Source of the DNA: Ruegeria atlantica | Lineage (GTDB): Bacteria; Pseudomonadota; Alphaproteobacteria; Rhodobacterales; Rhodobacteraceae | DNA: 64,000 bases | Direction: 5' to 3' | Assembly: GCF_013033965.1 (NCBI RefSeq) | Contig: NZ_WQFE01000001.1 | Location: forward strand, 682,001-746,000 | In this document: in pieces, positions 1-9,150 of the stretch | How positions within the stretch are numbered: position 1 is the first letter of the stretch | Layout of the letters: each line of letters begins with the position of its first letter | Made by a program: the position numbers and the translations under genes | Notes under the pieces: model-generated | The model's input: only the letters and a program-made list of their open reading frames with translations | What the model was told of the DNA's origin: nothing | Databases searched by the model: none

Positions 1-667
1 GGTGGCGTACGACTGAAAGGTCGTGGCTGATGAACAGCATCGCCATGTTTTCCTGAGTGCGTAGTTCATCCAGAAGATTCAGGATTTGGGCCTGAACTGA
101 TACATCAAGCGCGCTGACTGGCTCATCTGCCACAATGATCGACGGGCTGTTCGCAATGGCCCGTGCGATCGCGATGCGCTGCCGTTGACCACCGCTGAAA
201 TGTTGAGGAAACCGCGCCGCGTGTTGAGGGTTCAAACCAACCCGCTCAAGCAATGCTTGAACAAGGTCCATTTCGTTGCTTCGTTCTGCCGTTTTCTGAA
301 TGCGAAACGGTTCGGCCAACGTGTATCCAACGGTCTTTCGAGGATGCAGCGAGGAATAGGGATCCTGAAACACCATCTGCACCTGGCGCGCCAATTTGCG
401 TCGGTCAGAAGGCTTGGTGGCGTCAAGTGCCTCACCGTTCACCACCAATGACCCACTCGACTGCTCGACAAGGCCAACGATCGCTTTTCCCAAAGTCGTT
501 TTCCCACTGCCAGACTCGCCGATCAAGCCGAGCACTTCTCCGGGGTTTACGGACAGAGTGATGTTATTGAGGGCTCGGAATGTGGAAGGTGCTTCAAAAA
601 CCCCTCTTGGCGCAGATGACGCGAACTCGACTGACAGGTTCTCTATATTGAGTGCTGGGTTAGTCAT
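1..667 (-). CDS. Oligopeptide/dipeptide-type ABC transporter ATP-binding protein (DppF-like), 3' end outside window
   Basis: Second ATPase of a Dpp/Opp-type importer. Translating the minus strand from ATG at 667 gives an open frame to the window edge (about 222 codons, C-terminus missing). It contains Walker A GESGSGKT, the ABC signature SGGQRQR, Walker B IIVADEP and the H-loop ISHDL, in the expected order and spacing. The start overlaps the stop of the upstream ATPase (TGA 666-664) in an ATGA junction, so the two are translationally coupled. The pair is divergent from the binding protein and permease genes starting at 1864. The family powers uptake of peptides or other cationic/amide solutes; the neighbouring agmatine genes suggest a polyamine-like substrate (inference). 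Confidence 0.9.
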   Translation of the reverse strand, partial: MTNPALNIENLSVEFASSAPRGVFEAPSTFRALNNITLSVNPGEVLGLIGESGSGKTTLGKAIVGLVEQSSGSLVVNGEALDATKPSDRRKLARQVQMVFQDPYSSLHPRKTVGYTLAEPFRIQKTAERSNEMDLVQALLERVGLNPQHAARFPQHFSGGQRQRIAIARAIANSPSIIVADEPVSALDVSVQAQILNLLDELRTQENMAMLFISHDLSVVRH

Positions 668-1671
668 GCGGTCTTCCTCTGAGGTGTCGTCCCGCTGCGC
701 AAGTAGCAAGCCACCAGATGGTCACTCTTATCAATCATGACTTGTGGCGGCGTCGCCTCGGTACAGTTACCTACGGCCTCACTGCATCGATCTCGGAAAG
801 CACAGCCCGAAGGGCGTTCCCAAATGGAGGGAGGCGCGCCTGGGATAGGAGTTAGCCGGTCCTGATCTGCATCCAGTGAAGGATGCGCACTGAGAAGGCC
901 AATCGTGTATGGGTGTTGAGGGGACTCAAGCACCTGTTCGGTAGGCCCGCGTTCCACGTCCCGACCCGAATAAAGCACAATAACTTCGTCGCTCATTTGC
1001 GAAACGACGCCCAGATCATGAGTAATCAAGACGACCGCCATATCGAGGTCCCGAGAGAGAGCCTTAAGCAAATCGAGGATTTGCGCCTGAATGGTCAGGT
1101 CCAGAGCAGTCGTCGGTTCATCTGCAATCAGCAACCGGGGTTTGAATACAATCGCCATCGCGATCATCACACGCTGTCGTTGACCACCGCTAAGTTGATG
1201 TGGATAGCGCTTAAGCATTCCCTCCGGGTCGGGCATTCCTACTTGGGACAACACCTCGATGGCGCGAGACCATGCCTCTTTTGCGGGTTGCTTGCGGTGG
1301 GCCTGAACACATTCGATTATCTGGTCACCGATCCGCAAGACCGGGTTGAGGCTGCTCATAGGGTCTTGGAAAACCATCGCTATTTCAGTGCCCTGCAGAT
1401 CGCGCAGTCTCTTTGGCGATAGCTGAAGAAGATTCTGGCCATCAAACTCAACAGCTCCGGAAACATTGAGAGAGCGCTTGTCCAGCAATCCCATAATCGC
1501 CATGGCTGCTGTGCTTTTACCTGAGCCGCTTTCCCCGACGATGCCTAGGCATTGGCCGCGACTCAGTTGGAATGACAACCTGTCCACGATTGCTGCAGAC
1601 CGGGGTCCGTTACCGACTGAAACGGACAGGTTATCAACTCTCAATAGTTCCATTTGCAGAGGCGTTCCCAT
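664..1671 (-). CDS. Oligopeptide/dipeptide-type ABC transporter ATP-binding protein (DppD-like)
   Basis: 335-residue ATPase, full length for the DppD/OppD family. Walker A GESGSGKST lies at residues 46-54, Q-loop MVFQDPMSSLNP near 100, signature LSGGQRQRV near 160, Walker B LLIADEPTTALD near 180, and ITHDLGVV near 215. The C-terminal region carries the oligopeptide-transporter motif with spaced cysteines (CAFRDRC..C) typical of the family. An internal ATG at 1653 is an alternative start; neither start has a strong Shine-Dalgarno. It is the first gene of a two-gene minus operon with the ATPase at 667 and is divergent from the substrate-binding protein. Membrane-associated, works with the permeases at 3531-5464. 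Confidence 0.92.
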   Translation of the reverse strand: MGTPLQMELLRVDNLSVSVGNGPRSAAIVDRLSFQLSRGQCLGIVGESGSGKSTAAMAIMGLLDKRSLNVSGAVEFDGQNLLQLSPKRLRDLQGTEIAMVFQDPMSSLNPVLRIGDQIIECVQAHRKQPAKEAWSRAIEVLSQVGMPDPEGMLKRYPHQLSGGQRQRVMIAMAIVFKPRLLIADEPTTALDLTIQAQILDLLKALSRDLDMAVVLITHDLGVVSQMSDEVIVLYSGRDVERGPTEQVLESPQHPYTIGLLSAHPSLDADQDRLTPIPGAPPSIWERPSGCAFRDRCSEAVGNCTEATPPQVMIDKSDHLVACYLRSGTTPQRKTA

Positions 1672-1863
1672 TCCGCGGAATTTGTGCAGTGGTGTTCCGA
1701 GCCGAGTTCCGGCCGTTCGTTTTTAATACATGGTTCTGCACTAGGCGGCTGTGCCCCATAGGTGGTATCGACAGGTTGGACGGCAAACTGCGACGCTGGT
1801 TCCCATCAAAAAGCACAAACCGCGATGCATCACGCTCGTTGGATAAACTGCAGGGAGCCAGCA

Positions 1864-3519
1864 ATGACCAAACGAACACCGACACGAAATTCACCACAGT
1901 TCCAATTGCCACGCCGGTCATTCCTTGCTGGGACGTGTTCTATGGCGGCGATGGCATTCGCCCCCACAGGTCGCGTATGGGCGGATACCGCTGCAACTGC
2001 TCCTGACATTGGCGCGCGCGATCCCAATACGCTTGTTGTTCTGGTCGACGCCACGGTCGAAAACCTAGACCCAGCGACGAATATCGAGTGGGCTTATGGC
2101 TTGCGTCCCATCTACGAGACCCTGACGATTCTTGACGGAAGCGATACTCTTTCGGTCAAACCAGCGCTAGCAGAGGCCTGGGAAGCCAATGAAGACAACA
2201 CAAGCTGGACGTTCACGCTGGTCGATGGCGTGACCTTCCACGATGGCACGCCGTTCAACGCAGAAGCCGTGAAAAAAGCGGTGACCCGGATGGTGCTGCA
2301 TCCTGCTGGTCTTGCCGGAACCTGGCAACTTGACGATCCCGAGACACAGATTGTCGTCGTTGATGACAGGACCGTTCGTTTTGATCTGGGAGAACCACGT
2401 CCCTTCTTCGACAGGCAGGTTAGCTCGCAATACGGGTTCTGGATGGCCAGCCCAACTGCTGCCGAAGCCAATTCAAAGGGCGATGATGACATGGGGTCCG
2501 AGTTTCTTCAGTCCAACCCTGTGGGAACGGGCCCTTACAAGCTGGAGAGCCTGAATCCAGGCCAAGACGCCACCTTTGTTGCCAACCCAGACTATCGTGG
2601 CGGGTGGGAGCATCCACATTTCAACCGTGTCATCACCAAGACGATGCCTGTATCCGCAACACGCAGACAGCTGTTGGAGACCGGTGAGGCTGATATGACG
2701 CTGGCGATGGAGCCGGAAGATATGATGGCCTTACGGGACGATCCGCGGTTCAACATGATCGACGCGCCCACTTTTACGGTTCAATACGTTGCGTTTGCCA
2801 CAGATGGTAAGCTTGCTGATCCAAAAGCAAGGCAAGCAATCAGCCATGCGTTTGATCACGACGCATACATCGAGCAGGTAGCCCTTGGCACGGCAGACAA
2901 GCCGACATCGGTTTTCCCCGCACAAATGCAGGGACTTGACGGCAAGGATCGCCTGTTGCCCTTCGACCTGGATCGCGCCCGGGCATTGCTTGAAGAGGCT
3001 GGCATTGCGGAAGGCACCGAACTCACAATGGCCTACTACGCTGGGTTCGGAGATATCGAAGGTCAACTGCTGCAGGCCTGGCTGGCTGAAATTGGCATTG
3101 ACCTGAAACTTCAGGAGCTATCTTTCTCGGCCTATCTCGATGTGTTCTTCGGCGAAGGTGAAGCTGACGAGCGCCCGGATCTCTTCTACTTCTCCTGGTG
3201 GCCGAACGTCGATCATCCCTACAGCTTCGCCTGGGGCCTGTTTAGCGGAGACGCCGCAACTTACGACGGCAATGCCGGTCGTTATGCCAACGATGAGGCG
3301 ACGGCGTTGATCGACGAGCTTCGCAACCAGGTCATGACCGAGGATATGGCGGCCAAGTTCCGGCGCCTGGCAGACATTCTGACAACTGAGGACCCTGCCT
3401 GGCTTCCGATCCTGCAGGAACGCGCGCAATTCGTGTCACGAAATGACATCAAGGGCGTTGAGAACAACCCGATCTATGTTGCGACGCTGGACATGTACAA
3501 TCTGTCGCGCGGCAACTGA
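1864..3519 (+). CDS. ABC transporter substrate-binding protein, SBP_bac_5 (peptide/nickel/opine) family, Tat-exported
   Basis: 551-residue periplasmic binding protein. I place the start at ATG 1864 rather than further upstream because an AGGGAG-like element precedes it and the N-terminus then forms a signal peptide with a twin-arginine motif (LPRRSFLAG, near residues 16-24) and an Ala-rich h-region ending near VWA. The mature part shows family hallmarks: an early VVLVDATVENLDPA segment, YETLTILDG, W.F.L.DGVTFHDGTPFNA, and NPVGTGPYKLESL. It is the first gene of a plus-strand operon with two permeases and agmatine deiminase. The ligand cannot be read from sequence; agmatine, N-carbamoylputrescine or arginine-containing peptides are suggested by context. 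Confidence 0.9.
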   Translation: MTKRTPTRNSPQFQLPRRSFLAGTCSMAAMAFAPTGRVWADTAATAPDIGARDPNTLVVLVDATVENLDPATNIEWAYGLRPIYETLTILDGSDTLSVKPALAEAWEANEDNTSWTFTLVDGVTFHDGTPFNAEAVKKAVTRMVLHPAGLAGTWQLDDPETQIVVVDDRTVRFDLGEPRPFFDRQVSSQYGFWMASPTAAEANSKGDDDMGSEFLQSNPVGTGPYKLESLNPGQDATFVANPDYRGGWEHPHFNRVITKTMPVSATRRQLLETGEADMTLAMEPEDMMALRDDPRFNMIDAPTFTVQYVAFATDGKLADPKARQAISHAFDHDAYIEQVALGTADKPTSVFPAQMQGLDGKDRLLPFDLDRARALLEEAGIAEGTELTMAYYAGFGDIEGQLLQAWLAEIGIDLKLQELSFSAYLDVFFGEGEADERPDLFYFSWWPNVDHPYSFAWGLFSGDAATYDGNAGRYANDEATALIDELRNQVMTEDMAAKFRRLADILTTEDPAWLPILQERAQFVSRNDIKGVENNPIYVATLDMYNLSRGN

Positions 3520-3530
3520 GCGGCAAGCAG

Positions 3531-4538
3531 ATGCTTCGGTTCATTCTCCGCCGCGCAATCGCAACAACGATTCTGATCGGCGGAGTCGTATTGATGACAT
3601 TCGCGCTCGCCCGGCTTTTGCCGGGCGATCCCGCTCGTCTGATCGCCGGTGCCCGGGCCGATGCTGACGCGGTGGCGGCAGTCAGGGAACGCCTGGGACT
3701 GGATGACCCAGTTGGCATGCAGTTCCTGACTTATGTGAGCAACGTTATGGAAGGTGACTTTGGTCGTTCGGTTGTCACACGCCGTCCGATTTCCGAAGAC
3801 ATCGTCACCTTTTTTCCGGCAACGCTGGAGCTGGTCCTTCTGGCGGCCTGCATCTCACTTGTACTTGGTGCCTTGTTGGGTGTTCTGGCTGCGGTGCGCA
3901 GTGGCACACCTTCGGACGTTGGCGTGCGGGGCGTGGCCGTACTGGGCCTTTCCGTGCCCGATTTCTGGTTGGCGTTGGTCTTCCAGCTGCTGTTTTTCGC
4001 AACGCTCGGCCTATTGCCGTTTGGAGGTCGTCTGGGAACCGGCGTCACACCACCGGACTTCGTAACGGGTTTCATGACACTCGACAGCCTTCTGGCCGGT
4101 CGGTTTGACCTGCTTGTCGATGCACTGAAGCATATGATCCTTCCGGTTACAGTTTTGGCCATCCCTTCAATGGCGATCACGATCCGCGTCGTTCGCACCA
4201 CAATGCTTGAGGTTCTGTCGCAGGATTTCATCCGAACGGCGCGCTCCAAAGGCATTCGGCCGGTTCGCGTTTACTTGCGGCATGCTCTGCGTAACGCGCT
4301 TTTGCCGATCGTGACGATTTTTGGTCTGAACACAGGTCTTTTGATCTCAGGAGCGGTGTTCATTGAGTTGATCTTCGATTGGCCGGGCTTAGGACGCTAC
4401 ACAGCCAACGCAATCGCGTCTTCGGATTACAACGCCATTATGGCGATCACACTTGTCGTTTCGATTGCCTACACCTTGATCAACTTCTTGGTCGACCTCA
4501 GCTATTCGCTGCTCGACCCGCGGGTGAAACTCTCATGA
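3531..4538 (+). CDS. Dpp/Opp-type ABC transporter permease (DppB-like)
   Basis: 335-residue inner-membrane permease, normal length. It starts with a membrane segment (residues about 9-30), then the family motif LLPGDPARLIAGARADADAV, the long periplasmic loop, and about five further helices. The coupling motif around EVLSQDFIRTARSKGI.. (EAA loop) near residues 224-245 contacts the ATPase. It begins 11 bases after the binding-protein stop, and its TGA stop overlaps the next ATG (4535). Part of the transporter formed with the ATPases at 1-1671 and the permease at 4535. Confidence 0.93.
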   Translation: MLRFILRRAIATTILIGGVVLMTFALARLLPGDPARLIAGARADADAVAAVRERLGLDDPVGMQFLTYVSNVMEGDFGRSVVTRRPISEDIVTFFPATLELVLLAACISLVLGALLGVLAAVRSGTPSDVGVRGVAVLGLSVPDFWLALVFQLLFFATLGLLPFGGRLGTGVTPPDFVTGFMTLDSLLAGRFDLLVDALKHMILPVTVLAIPSMAITIRVVRTTMLEVLSQDFIRTARSKGIRPVRVYLRHALRNALLPIVTIFGLNTGLLISGAVFIELIFDWPGLGRYTANAIASSDYNAIMAITLVVSIAYTLINFLVDLSYSLLDPRVKLS

Positions 4539-5464
4539 GCTCAGATTCCAACTTGATCCGTCGAAGCCAAAGCTTGCAATTTCCGGGACGCGAACGCGCA
4601 GCACAGATTGTTAGGTTTGCGACATCTTCCGGTCAGGCCCTTCTGGCAGTTTGCATCGTCTCGTTTATCCTCGTCGTCTCGGTTTCTGCTTTTGGCGCTT
4701 TTATTCTGGACATACATGTCACCGCCTTCGATCCGTTGAAGATGAACATCATGGCGCGGCTCGAGCCGCCGAGTGGAGAACACTGGATGGGTACCGACAA
4801 GATTGGGCGAGACATGCTAGCCCGGGTCGTTGCCGGATCATGGATTTCGCTATCGGTTTCGTTCGCGGTTTTGGCTGTAGCATCTGTGGTCGGCACCTCG
4901 GTCGGTCTGGTCGCAGGATACGTCGGCGGATGGGTTGATGAGGTTTTGATGCGGTTTACAGATCTGTTTCTGGCCTTTCCGGCATTGATTCTGGCTGCGG
5001 CTATCGCCGCGAGCTTTGGTGGCGGCATGGTCTCAACCACCGTCGCATTGGCCGCGGTTTTCTGGCCCTGGTACGCCCGACTTATCCGCAGCCGTGTGCT
5101 TTCCTTGAAAGAACAGGAATTTGTCGCGGCCAGCCGATGCCTTGGTGCATCGCATACGCGGCTGATCTTCACATCGCTGCTGCCGATGGTGTGGCCACTG
5201 GTGATCGTGCAAGCAACGACGGATGTAGGGTTCGTCATTTTGGCGGCGTCGGGCCTGTCTTTTCTAGGGTTGGGCGCACAGCCGCCCACTCCGGAATGGG
5301 GGGTTATGATTTTCGAAAGCCTGACCCACCAACCTGCTTCCTGGTGGCTTGCCGTCTTCCCGGGGGGCGCAATTGCGCTGGTTGCTATTGGCTTCAACCT
5401 ATTGGGTGACTCCTTGCGCGACCGTTTGGATCCATCTCTAGGGGCATCGGAGGCCGGAGTTTAA
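4535..5464 (+). CDS. Dpp/Opp-type ABC transporter permease (DppC-like)
   Basis: 309-residue permease partner of the preceding gene. The ATG at 4535 overlaps the previous stop as ATGA, which decides the start over a longer upstream extension. DppC hallmarks: cytoplasmic N-terminal arm, first helix near residues 35-57, EHWMGTDKIGRDMLARV.. (the conserved GTD..GRD motif), EAA loop RSRVLSLKEQEFVAASRCLG, and LSFLGLGAQPPTPEWG near the end. Its TAA shares its last base with the ATG of agmatine deiminase (5464), so transport and agmatine deimination are co-translated. Confidence 0.93.
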   Translation: MSSDSNLIRRSQSLQFPGRERAAQIVRFATSSGQALLAVCIVSFILVVSVSAFGAFILDIHVTAFDPLKMNIMARLEPPSGEHWMGTDKIGRDMLARVVAGSWISLSVSFAVLAVASVVGTSVGLVAGYVGGWVDEVLMRFTDLFLAFPALILAAAIAASFGGGMVSTTVALAAVFWPWYARLIRSRVLSLKEQEFVAASRCLGASHTRLIFTSLLPMVWPLVIVQATTDVGFVILAASGLSFLGLGAQPPTPEWGVMIFESLTHQPASWWLAVFPGGAIALVAIGFNLLGDSLRDRLDPSLGASEAGV

Positions 5465-6579
5465 TGGAACACATGAATAGGCGGTTCTTTTTAGGCGCAA
5501 CCGCTTCCTTAAGTTTGGCGTCGCCAAGTTGGGCCAGAAAGGACAAACAAGTGGACTATAGTCAAACGGGCGCAACAATCGTGAAAGGCGCCGGTGGCAC
5601 AGATGGCTATCACTTCCCTGCCGAATGGGAAAAGCACGAGCGGACATTGATGCAGTTCCCATCCCCCCAGAACTGGCGCCGCCGTGATCTGGAGGATGCC
5701 CGAAGGGAGTGGGCTGAAACCGCAAATACCATCGCTGAGTTCGAGCCTGTGACGATGGCGGTTCGTGAGCAGGATATTAAAGCCGCTAAAAGCATGCTCA
5801 GCAGCCAGATCAAGCTGATCAAAATGCCGCTTAACGACGCCTGGTCGCGCGACAGCGGTCCGATGATCCTGAAAAACGCTTCAGGTGATCGTCGCGTTGC
5901 GGGGTTCACGTTTAATGGGTGGGGCAAGAAATTCCCTCCATATCGTGACGATCAGCTCGTTAAAGGAAGGCTCGCTGCCAAGTTGGATATGCCAATGTAT
6001 CAGAGCAATCTGGTGCTCGAAGGTGGGGCGGTAGCATTTGATGGGCAGGGAACCGTTCTGACCACTGAAGAGTGCCTGCTGAATTCCAACAGAAACCCTG
6101 GCTGGACCAAGACTGAAATCGAAGCCGAATTACGGTCACATCTCGGCGTGATGAAAGTCTTGTGGCTGCCTCGAGGTTTAACACCGGACCCGATTACCGA
6201 TGGCCACATTGATGGAATAGCGGCATTTGCAGCGCCAGGAATGGTCTTACTGCACACAACCGATGATCCGAGTGATCCGAATATGCAAATCACGCAGGAG
6301 GCTCGGGCTATCCTCGAAAGCGTAACGGATGCAGCTGGCCGGAAATTAGACGTAGTTGGGATTCCTCTGACCAGTTTTGATGTCGTCCACATGAATTTCT
6401 ACATTTGTAACGGTGCGATTATTGTGCCCATTGCGGGACGCCGGTCGGAAGACGATGAGCCGCTTGGGATTTTGCGCGAAGTGTTCCCGCACCACGAAGT
6501 CAAAGGTGTTTCAGGAAGGATGATCGGTGGCGGTGGTGGCGGCGTTCACTGTATCACGCAACAGGTGCCAGCCATCTGA
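5464..6579 (+). CDS. aguA: Agmatine deiminase family protein (PAD_porph fold) with apparent Tat signal peptide
   Basis: 371 residues, guanidino-modifying family. Known family reaction: agmatine + water gives N-carbamoylputrescine + ammonia. Conserved parts seen: EWEKHERTLMQFP near 54-66, SRDSGPM at 128-134, TDGHIDG at 245-251 and the glycine run followed by the nucleophile in VHCITQQ (Cys363). Odd feature: the N-terminus MNRRFFLGATASLSLAS then PSWA is a convincing twin-arginine signal peptide, whereas classical AguA is cytosolic. The enzyme may therefore act in the periplasm, upstream of import. Start may be 5464 or 5473 (Met4); 5464 overlaps the permease stop. The next pathway enzyme, AguB, is convergent at 6662. 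A secreted peptidyl-arginine deiminase-like activity cannot be excluded. Confidence 0.87.
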   Translation: MEHMNRRFFLGATASLSLASPSWARKDKQVDYSQTGATIVKGAGGTDGYHFPAEWEKHERTLMQFPSPQNWRRRDLEDARREWAETANTIAEFEPVTMAVREQDIKAAKSMLSSQIKLIKMPLNDAWSRDSGPMILKNASGDRRVAGFTFNGWGKKFPPYRDDQLVKGRLAAKLDMPMYQSNLVLEGGAVAFDGQGTVLTTEECLLNSNRNPGWTKTEIEAELRSHLGVMKVLWLPRGLTPDPITDGHIDGIAAFAAPGMVLLHTTDDPSDPNMQITQEARAILESVTDAAGRKLDVVGIPLTSFDVVHMNFYICNGAIIVPIAGRRSEDDEPLGILREVFPHHEVKGVSGRMIGGGGGGVHCITQQVPAI

Positions 6580-6600
6580 CCCAATTCAGACCAGCGAAGT

Positions 6601-6626
6601 AAAAAAGGGGACCGCAATGCGATCCC
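6601..6626 (-). terminator. Rho-independent terminator for aguB (minus strand)
   Basis: Between the convergent agmatine deiminase and amidase genes. On the minus strand an 8-bp stem (GGGATCGC paired with GCGGTCCC, one G-U pair, 3-base loop) is followed by C and six T residues. Read on plus, one pair becomes a C-A mismatch and no U-run follows, so it favours the minus strand. Confidence 0.7.
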
Positions 6627-6661
6627 TTCAAGTTTCGGGGAGTTTGTGAGTGGTAGTCGGC

Positions 6662-7543
6662 TTATTGGCCCTGCTCAGTCATCCCATCCAAGCTGCGCAA
6701 GGCTTTGTACATATTTGGCCTCCGATCCCGGAAAACACCCCAATTGTCGCGATATGCGTTGGCGGCATCCAGGTCCACGGCTGCAGTAATCACCGCCTCT
6801 GAAGCGCTATCCGCGTCCGCAAGAATTTCACCGGTATATCCGGCAATGAAAGACGTTCCATAAAACAGGCCTTCCGTATCACCCTGAGTTTCATGGCCAA
6901 CACGGTTAGAGGCAACAAGCGGCACCATATTCGCCGCTGCGTGCCCTTGCATTGTCCGACGCCAATGGCCGCTGCTGTCGAGTTCCGGTTTCTTGGGCTC
7001 CGATCCGATCGCAGTTGGGAACATCAGAATTTCAGCGCCTCGCAATACAAGGCTGCGAGCTGTTTCCGGAAACCATTGATCCCAGCAAATACCGCACCCA
7101 ACGCGGCCGTATTTGGTTTCGACAACTTGGAACCCGGTGTCACCAGGACTGAAGTAGAACTTCTCCTCATATCCAGGTGCTTGCGGAATATGCGTCTTGC
7201 GGTAATTGGTCAGAACTGAGCCGTCTGCGTCAATCACAGCCAACGAGTTGTACCGCGTCAGACCAGCGCGTTCGTAATAAGACACCGGAAGGACCACATC
7301 CAATTCTTTTGCCAGCGCACTAAAGTGGCTGACCACTCTGCTGTCCTCAAGCGTGCGCGCCATGTCAAAGTATTGGAGATCCTGTTCTAAACAGAAGTAC
7401 GGCGTTTCGAACAACTCCTGCAAAAGAATGACTTGCGCACCAGCATCGGCGGCCTGCCGGACGAGTCCTTCGGCTCTGGCAATGTTGTCGTCAATGTCCC
7501 AACTACAGGGCATCTGCGTGGCGGCGAGAGTGATGTTTCGCAT
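6662..7543 (-). CDS. aguB: N-carbamoylputrescine amidase (nitrilase superfamily)
   Basis: 293-residue carbon-nitrogen hydrolase, usual AguB length. The catalytic triad is visible: Glu43 in LLQELFETPYF, Lys116 in YRKTHIPQAPGYEEKFYF, and Cys153 in GCGICWDQWFPE. The phrases ETPYFCLEQD and the C-terminal GVFRDRRP.MY are characteristic of AguB rather than other nitrilases. Known reaction: N-carbamoylputrescine gives putrescine, CO2 and ammonia, in the cytoplasm. It lies 5 bases downstream of the aminotransferase gene, so aminotransferase and amidase form a minus operon. It converges on the deiminase and ends at a hairpin terminator. Confidence 0.93.
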   Translation of the reverse strand: MRNITLAATQMPCSWDIDDNIARAEGLVRQAADAGAQVILLQELFETPYFCLEQDLQYFDMARTLEDSRVVSHFSALAKELDVVLPVSYYERAGLTRYNSLAVIDADGSVLTNYRKTHIPQAPGYEEKFYFSPGDTGFQVVETKYGRVGCGICWDQWFPETARSLVLRGAEILMFPTAIGSEPKKPELDSSGHWRRTMQGHAAANMVPLVASNRVGHETQGDTEGLFYGTSFIAGYTGEILADADSASEAVITAAVDLDAANAYRDNWGVFRDRRPNMYKALRSLDGMTEQGQ

Positions 7544-7548
7544 GCCGA

Positions 7549-8919
7549 TTATCTTTCTGCCTGAAATTCAGTGATGCTCTCGCTGATTGCGCCGACTATC
7601 TCGTCGCATTGCTCTTTGGAAATGATCAGCGGGGGCGACAAAACGATCCGGTCACCGACCGGGCGAACAATCACGCCGCGCTCCATACATTTGCGGAATA
7701 CGTGATGCCCGGCGTTAGCACCGGCATCCATCGGTGCTTTGCTCGACTTGTCGCTTACCAAGTCTATTCCCATCATCAGGTGGCTTCCGCGTACGTCCCC
7801 AACAATCGGAAGATTCAGAAGCGACTTTGCGGTCTCTTGCAAGTAAGGCCCGACTTCGCACACGTTTTCGAGCAGGTTTTCACGATCCATGATTTCAATG
7901 TTTTTCAATGCCGCGGCGCAAGCGACTGGATGGCCGAAATATGTCAGACCCAACGACAACAAGCCGCCTTCGCATTGCGGCTTTGCTATAACATCGTAGA
8001 CCTTGGTCGAGATCAGAGTCGCACCCAAAGGGATGTAGCCAGAGGTCAAGCCTTTGGCGCAGACCAGGATATCTGGCTGGTAGTCAAACAGTGTTTCTGA
8101 CGCGAACCATTCCCCCAGCCGCCCAAAGGCCGTCACGACCTCGTCAGCGATGTACAGCATGTCGTAGCGCTTGCAGATCTCCCACATACGTTTGTGGTAC
8201 CCCTCGGGCGCGACCAGCACGCCACCAGCGCCCATGATGGGTTCGGCAATAAAGGCCGCTACATTGTCGGGACCCAATTGCTGGATGCGTGCCTCGAATT
8301 CGCGAACGAGGTAGTCGCAGTATTCAACATCGCTCCAGCCATCCGGTTTGGCGTAAAGATTGGCCTCGGACACGTGGTTTATGAAGTCTTCTCCAATCCG
8401 GTCGAACCCAAGTTTTGTCCCGTGAATTCCGGTGAGTGATGCGGCGACATAGGTCGCGCCGTGATATCCGTTTTGACGGGAAATGATCTTCTTCTTTCGA
8501 TGTTGGCCCTTCTGGTCAAAATAGAAATGAACCAGCCGAATGGCGGCATCATTCGCTGTTGAGCCGCCACATGTGTAGTAAACGTGGTTCAAATCACCAG
8601 GCGCAAGCTCTGCGAGTTTAGCGCCCAGGTTTGCCGCTGGAACGTTAGAGCTGTGGCCAAACGGGTTGTAGTACTGCATGTTCATGACCTGCTCGGCGAT
8701 GGTGTCTGCCATTTCCTTGCGGCCATGCCCGATGTTGACACACCAAAGCCCGGCAATACCATCCAACAGGCGGTTGCCCTCAGTATCGCTCACATGCATT
8801 CCCTCGGCGCGCTCGATGATCTGGCTGCCTTCCTTCGAGAAGGTCGAGAAGTCGGTATACGGATGGATGAGATGCGCGCGATCTTGTTCAAATGCGGCGT
8901 TTCGATCGAGGGTGGTCAT
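7549..8919 (-). CDS. Class III PLP aminotransferase, putrescine-pyruvate type (SpuC-like)
   Basis: 456 residues from ATG at 8919, chosen because GGAG lies about six bases upstream; an in-frame ATG at 8931 overlaps that element. Family marks: GLWCVNIGHGRKE near 58-69, YYTCGGSTANDAAIR near 114-128, GYHGATYVAASLTG near 151-164, D259 in IADEVVTAFGRLGEW, and the PLP lysine K289 in LVCAKGLTSGY. Resembles putrescine or spermidine/beta-alanine:pyruvate transaminases. With AguB next door, putrescine to 4-aminobutanal is the likely reaction. It is divergent from the aldehyde dehydrogenase at 9151 that would take the aldehyde onward. Confidence 0.88.
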   Translation of the reverse strand: MTTLDRNAAFEQDRAHLIHPYTDFSTFSKEGSQIIERAEGMHVSDTEGNRLLDGIAGLWCVNIGHGRKEMADTIAEQVMNMQYYNPFGHSSNVPAANLGAKLAELAPGDLNHVYYTCGGSTANDAAIRLVHFYFDQKGQHRKKKIISRQNGYHGATYVAASLTGIHGTKLGFDRIGEDFINHVSEANLYAKPDGWSDVEYCDYLVREFEARIQQLGPDNVAAFIAEPIMGAGGVLVAPEGYHKRMWEICKRYDMLYIADEVVTAFGRLGEWFASETLFDYQPDILVCAKGLTSGYIPLGATLISTKVYDVIAKPQCEGGLLSLGLTYFGHPVACAAALKNIEIMDRENLLENVCEVGPYLQETAKSLLNLPIVGDVRGSHLMMGIDLVSDKSSKAPMDAGANAGHHVFRKCMERGVIVRPVGDRIVLSPPLIISKEQCDEIVGAISESITEFQAER

Positions 8920-9150
8920 CGTAGACTCCATGAAAACTTGTGCACCATTCGGCTGATTGCTGAGATCAGCATCGGCTAACAACTGTGCCCAACACAGTCC
9001 CCCACACGTGGTATCGACGCGACTAGAGACCTCCATCTAGGTACGGAAACGTCATCTGGTTCCCTGCACCGTTGACTGTAACCAAGGACGTTATTGCTGA
9101 TGCAATGGGCATTCTCAAAGCGTCGATCGATGCCTTGCAAGAGGTCTGAA

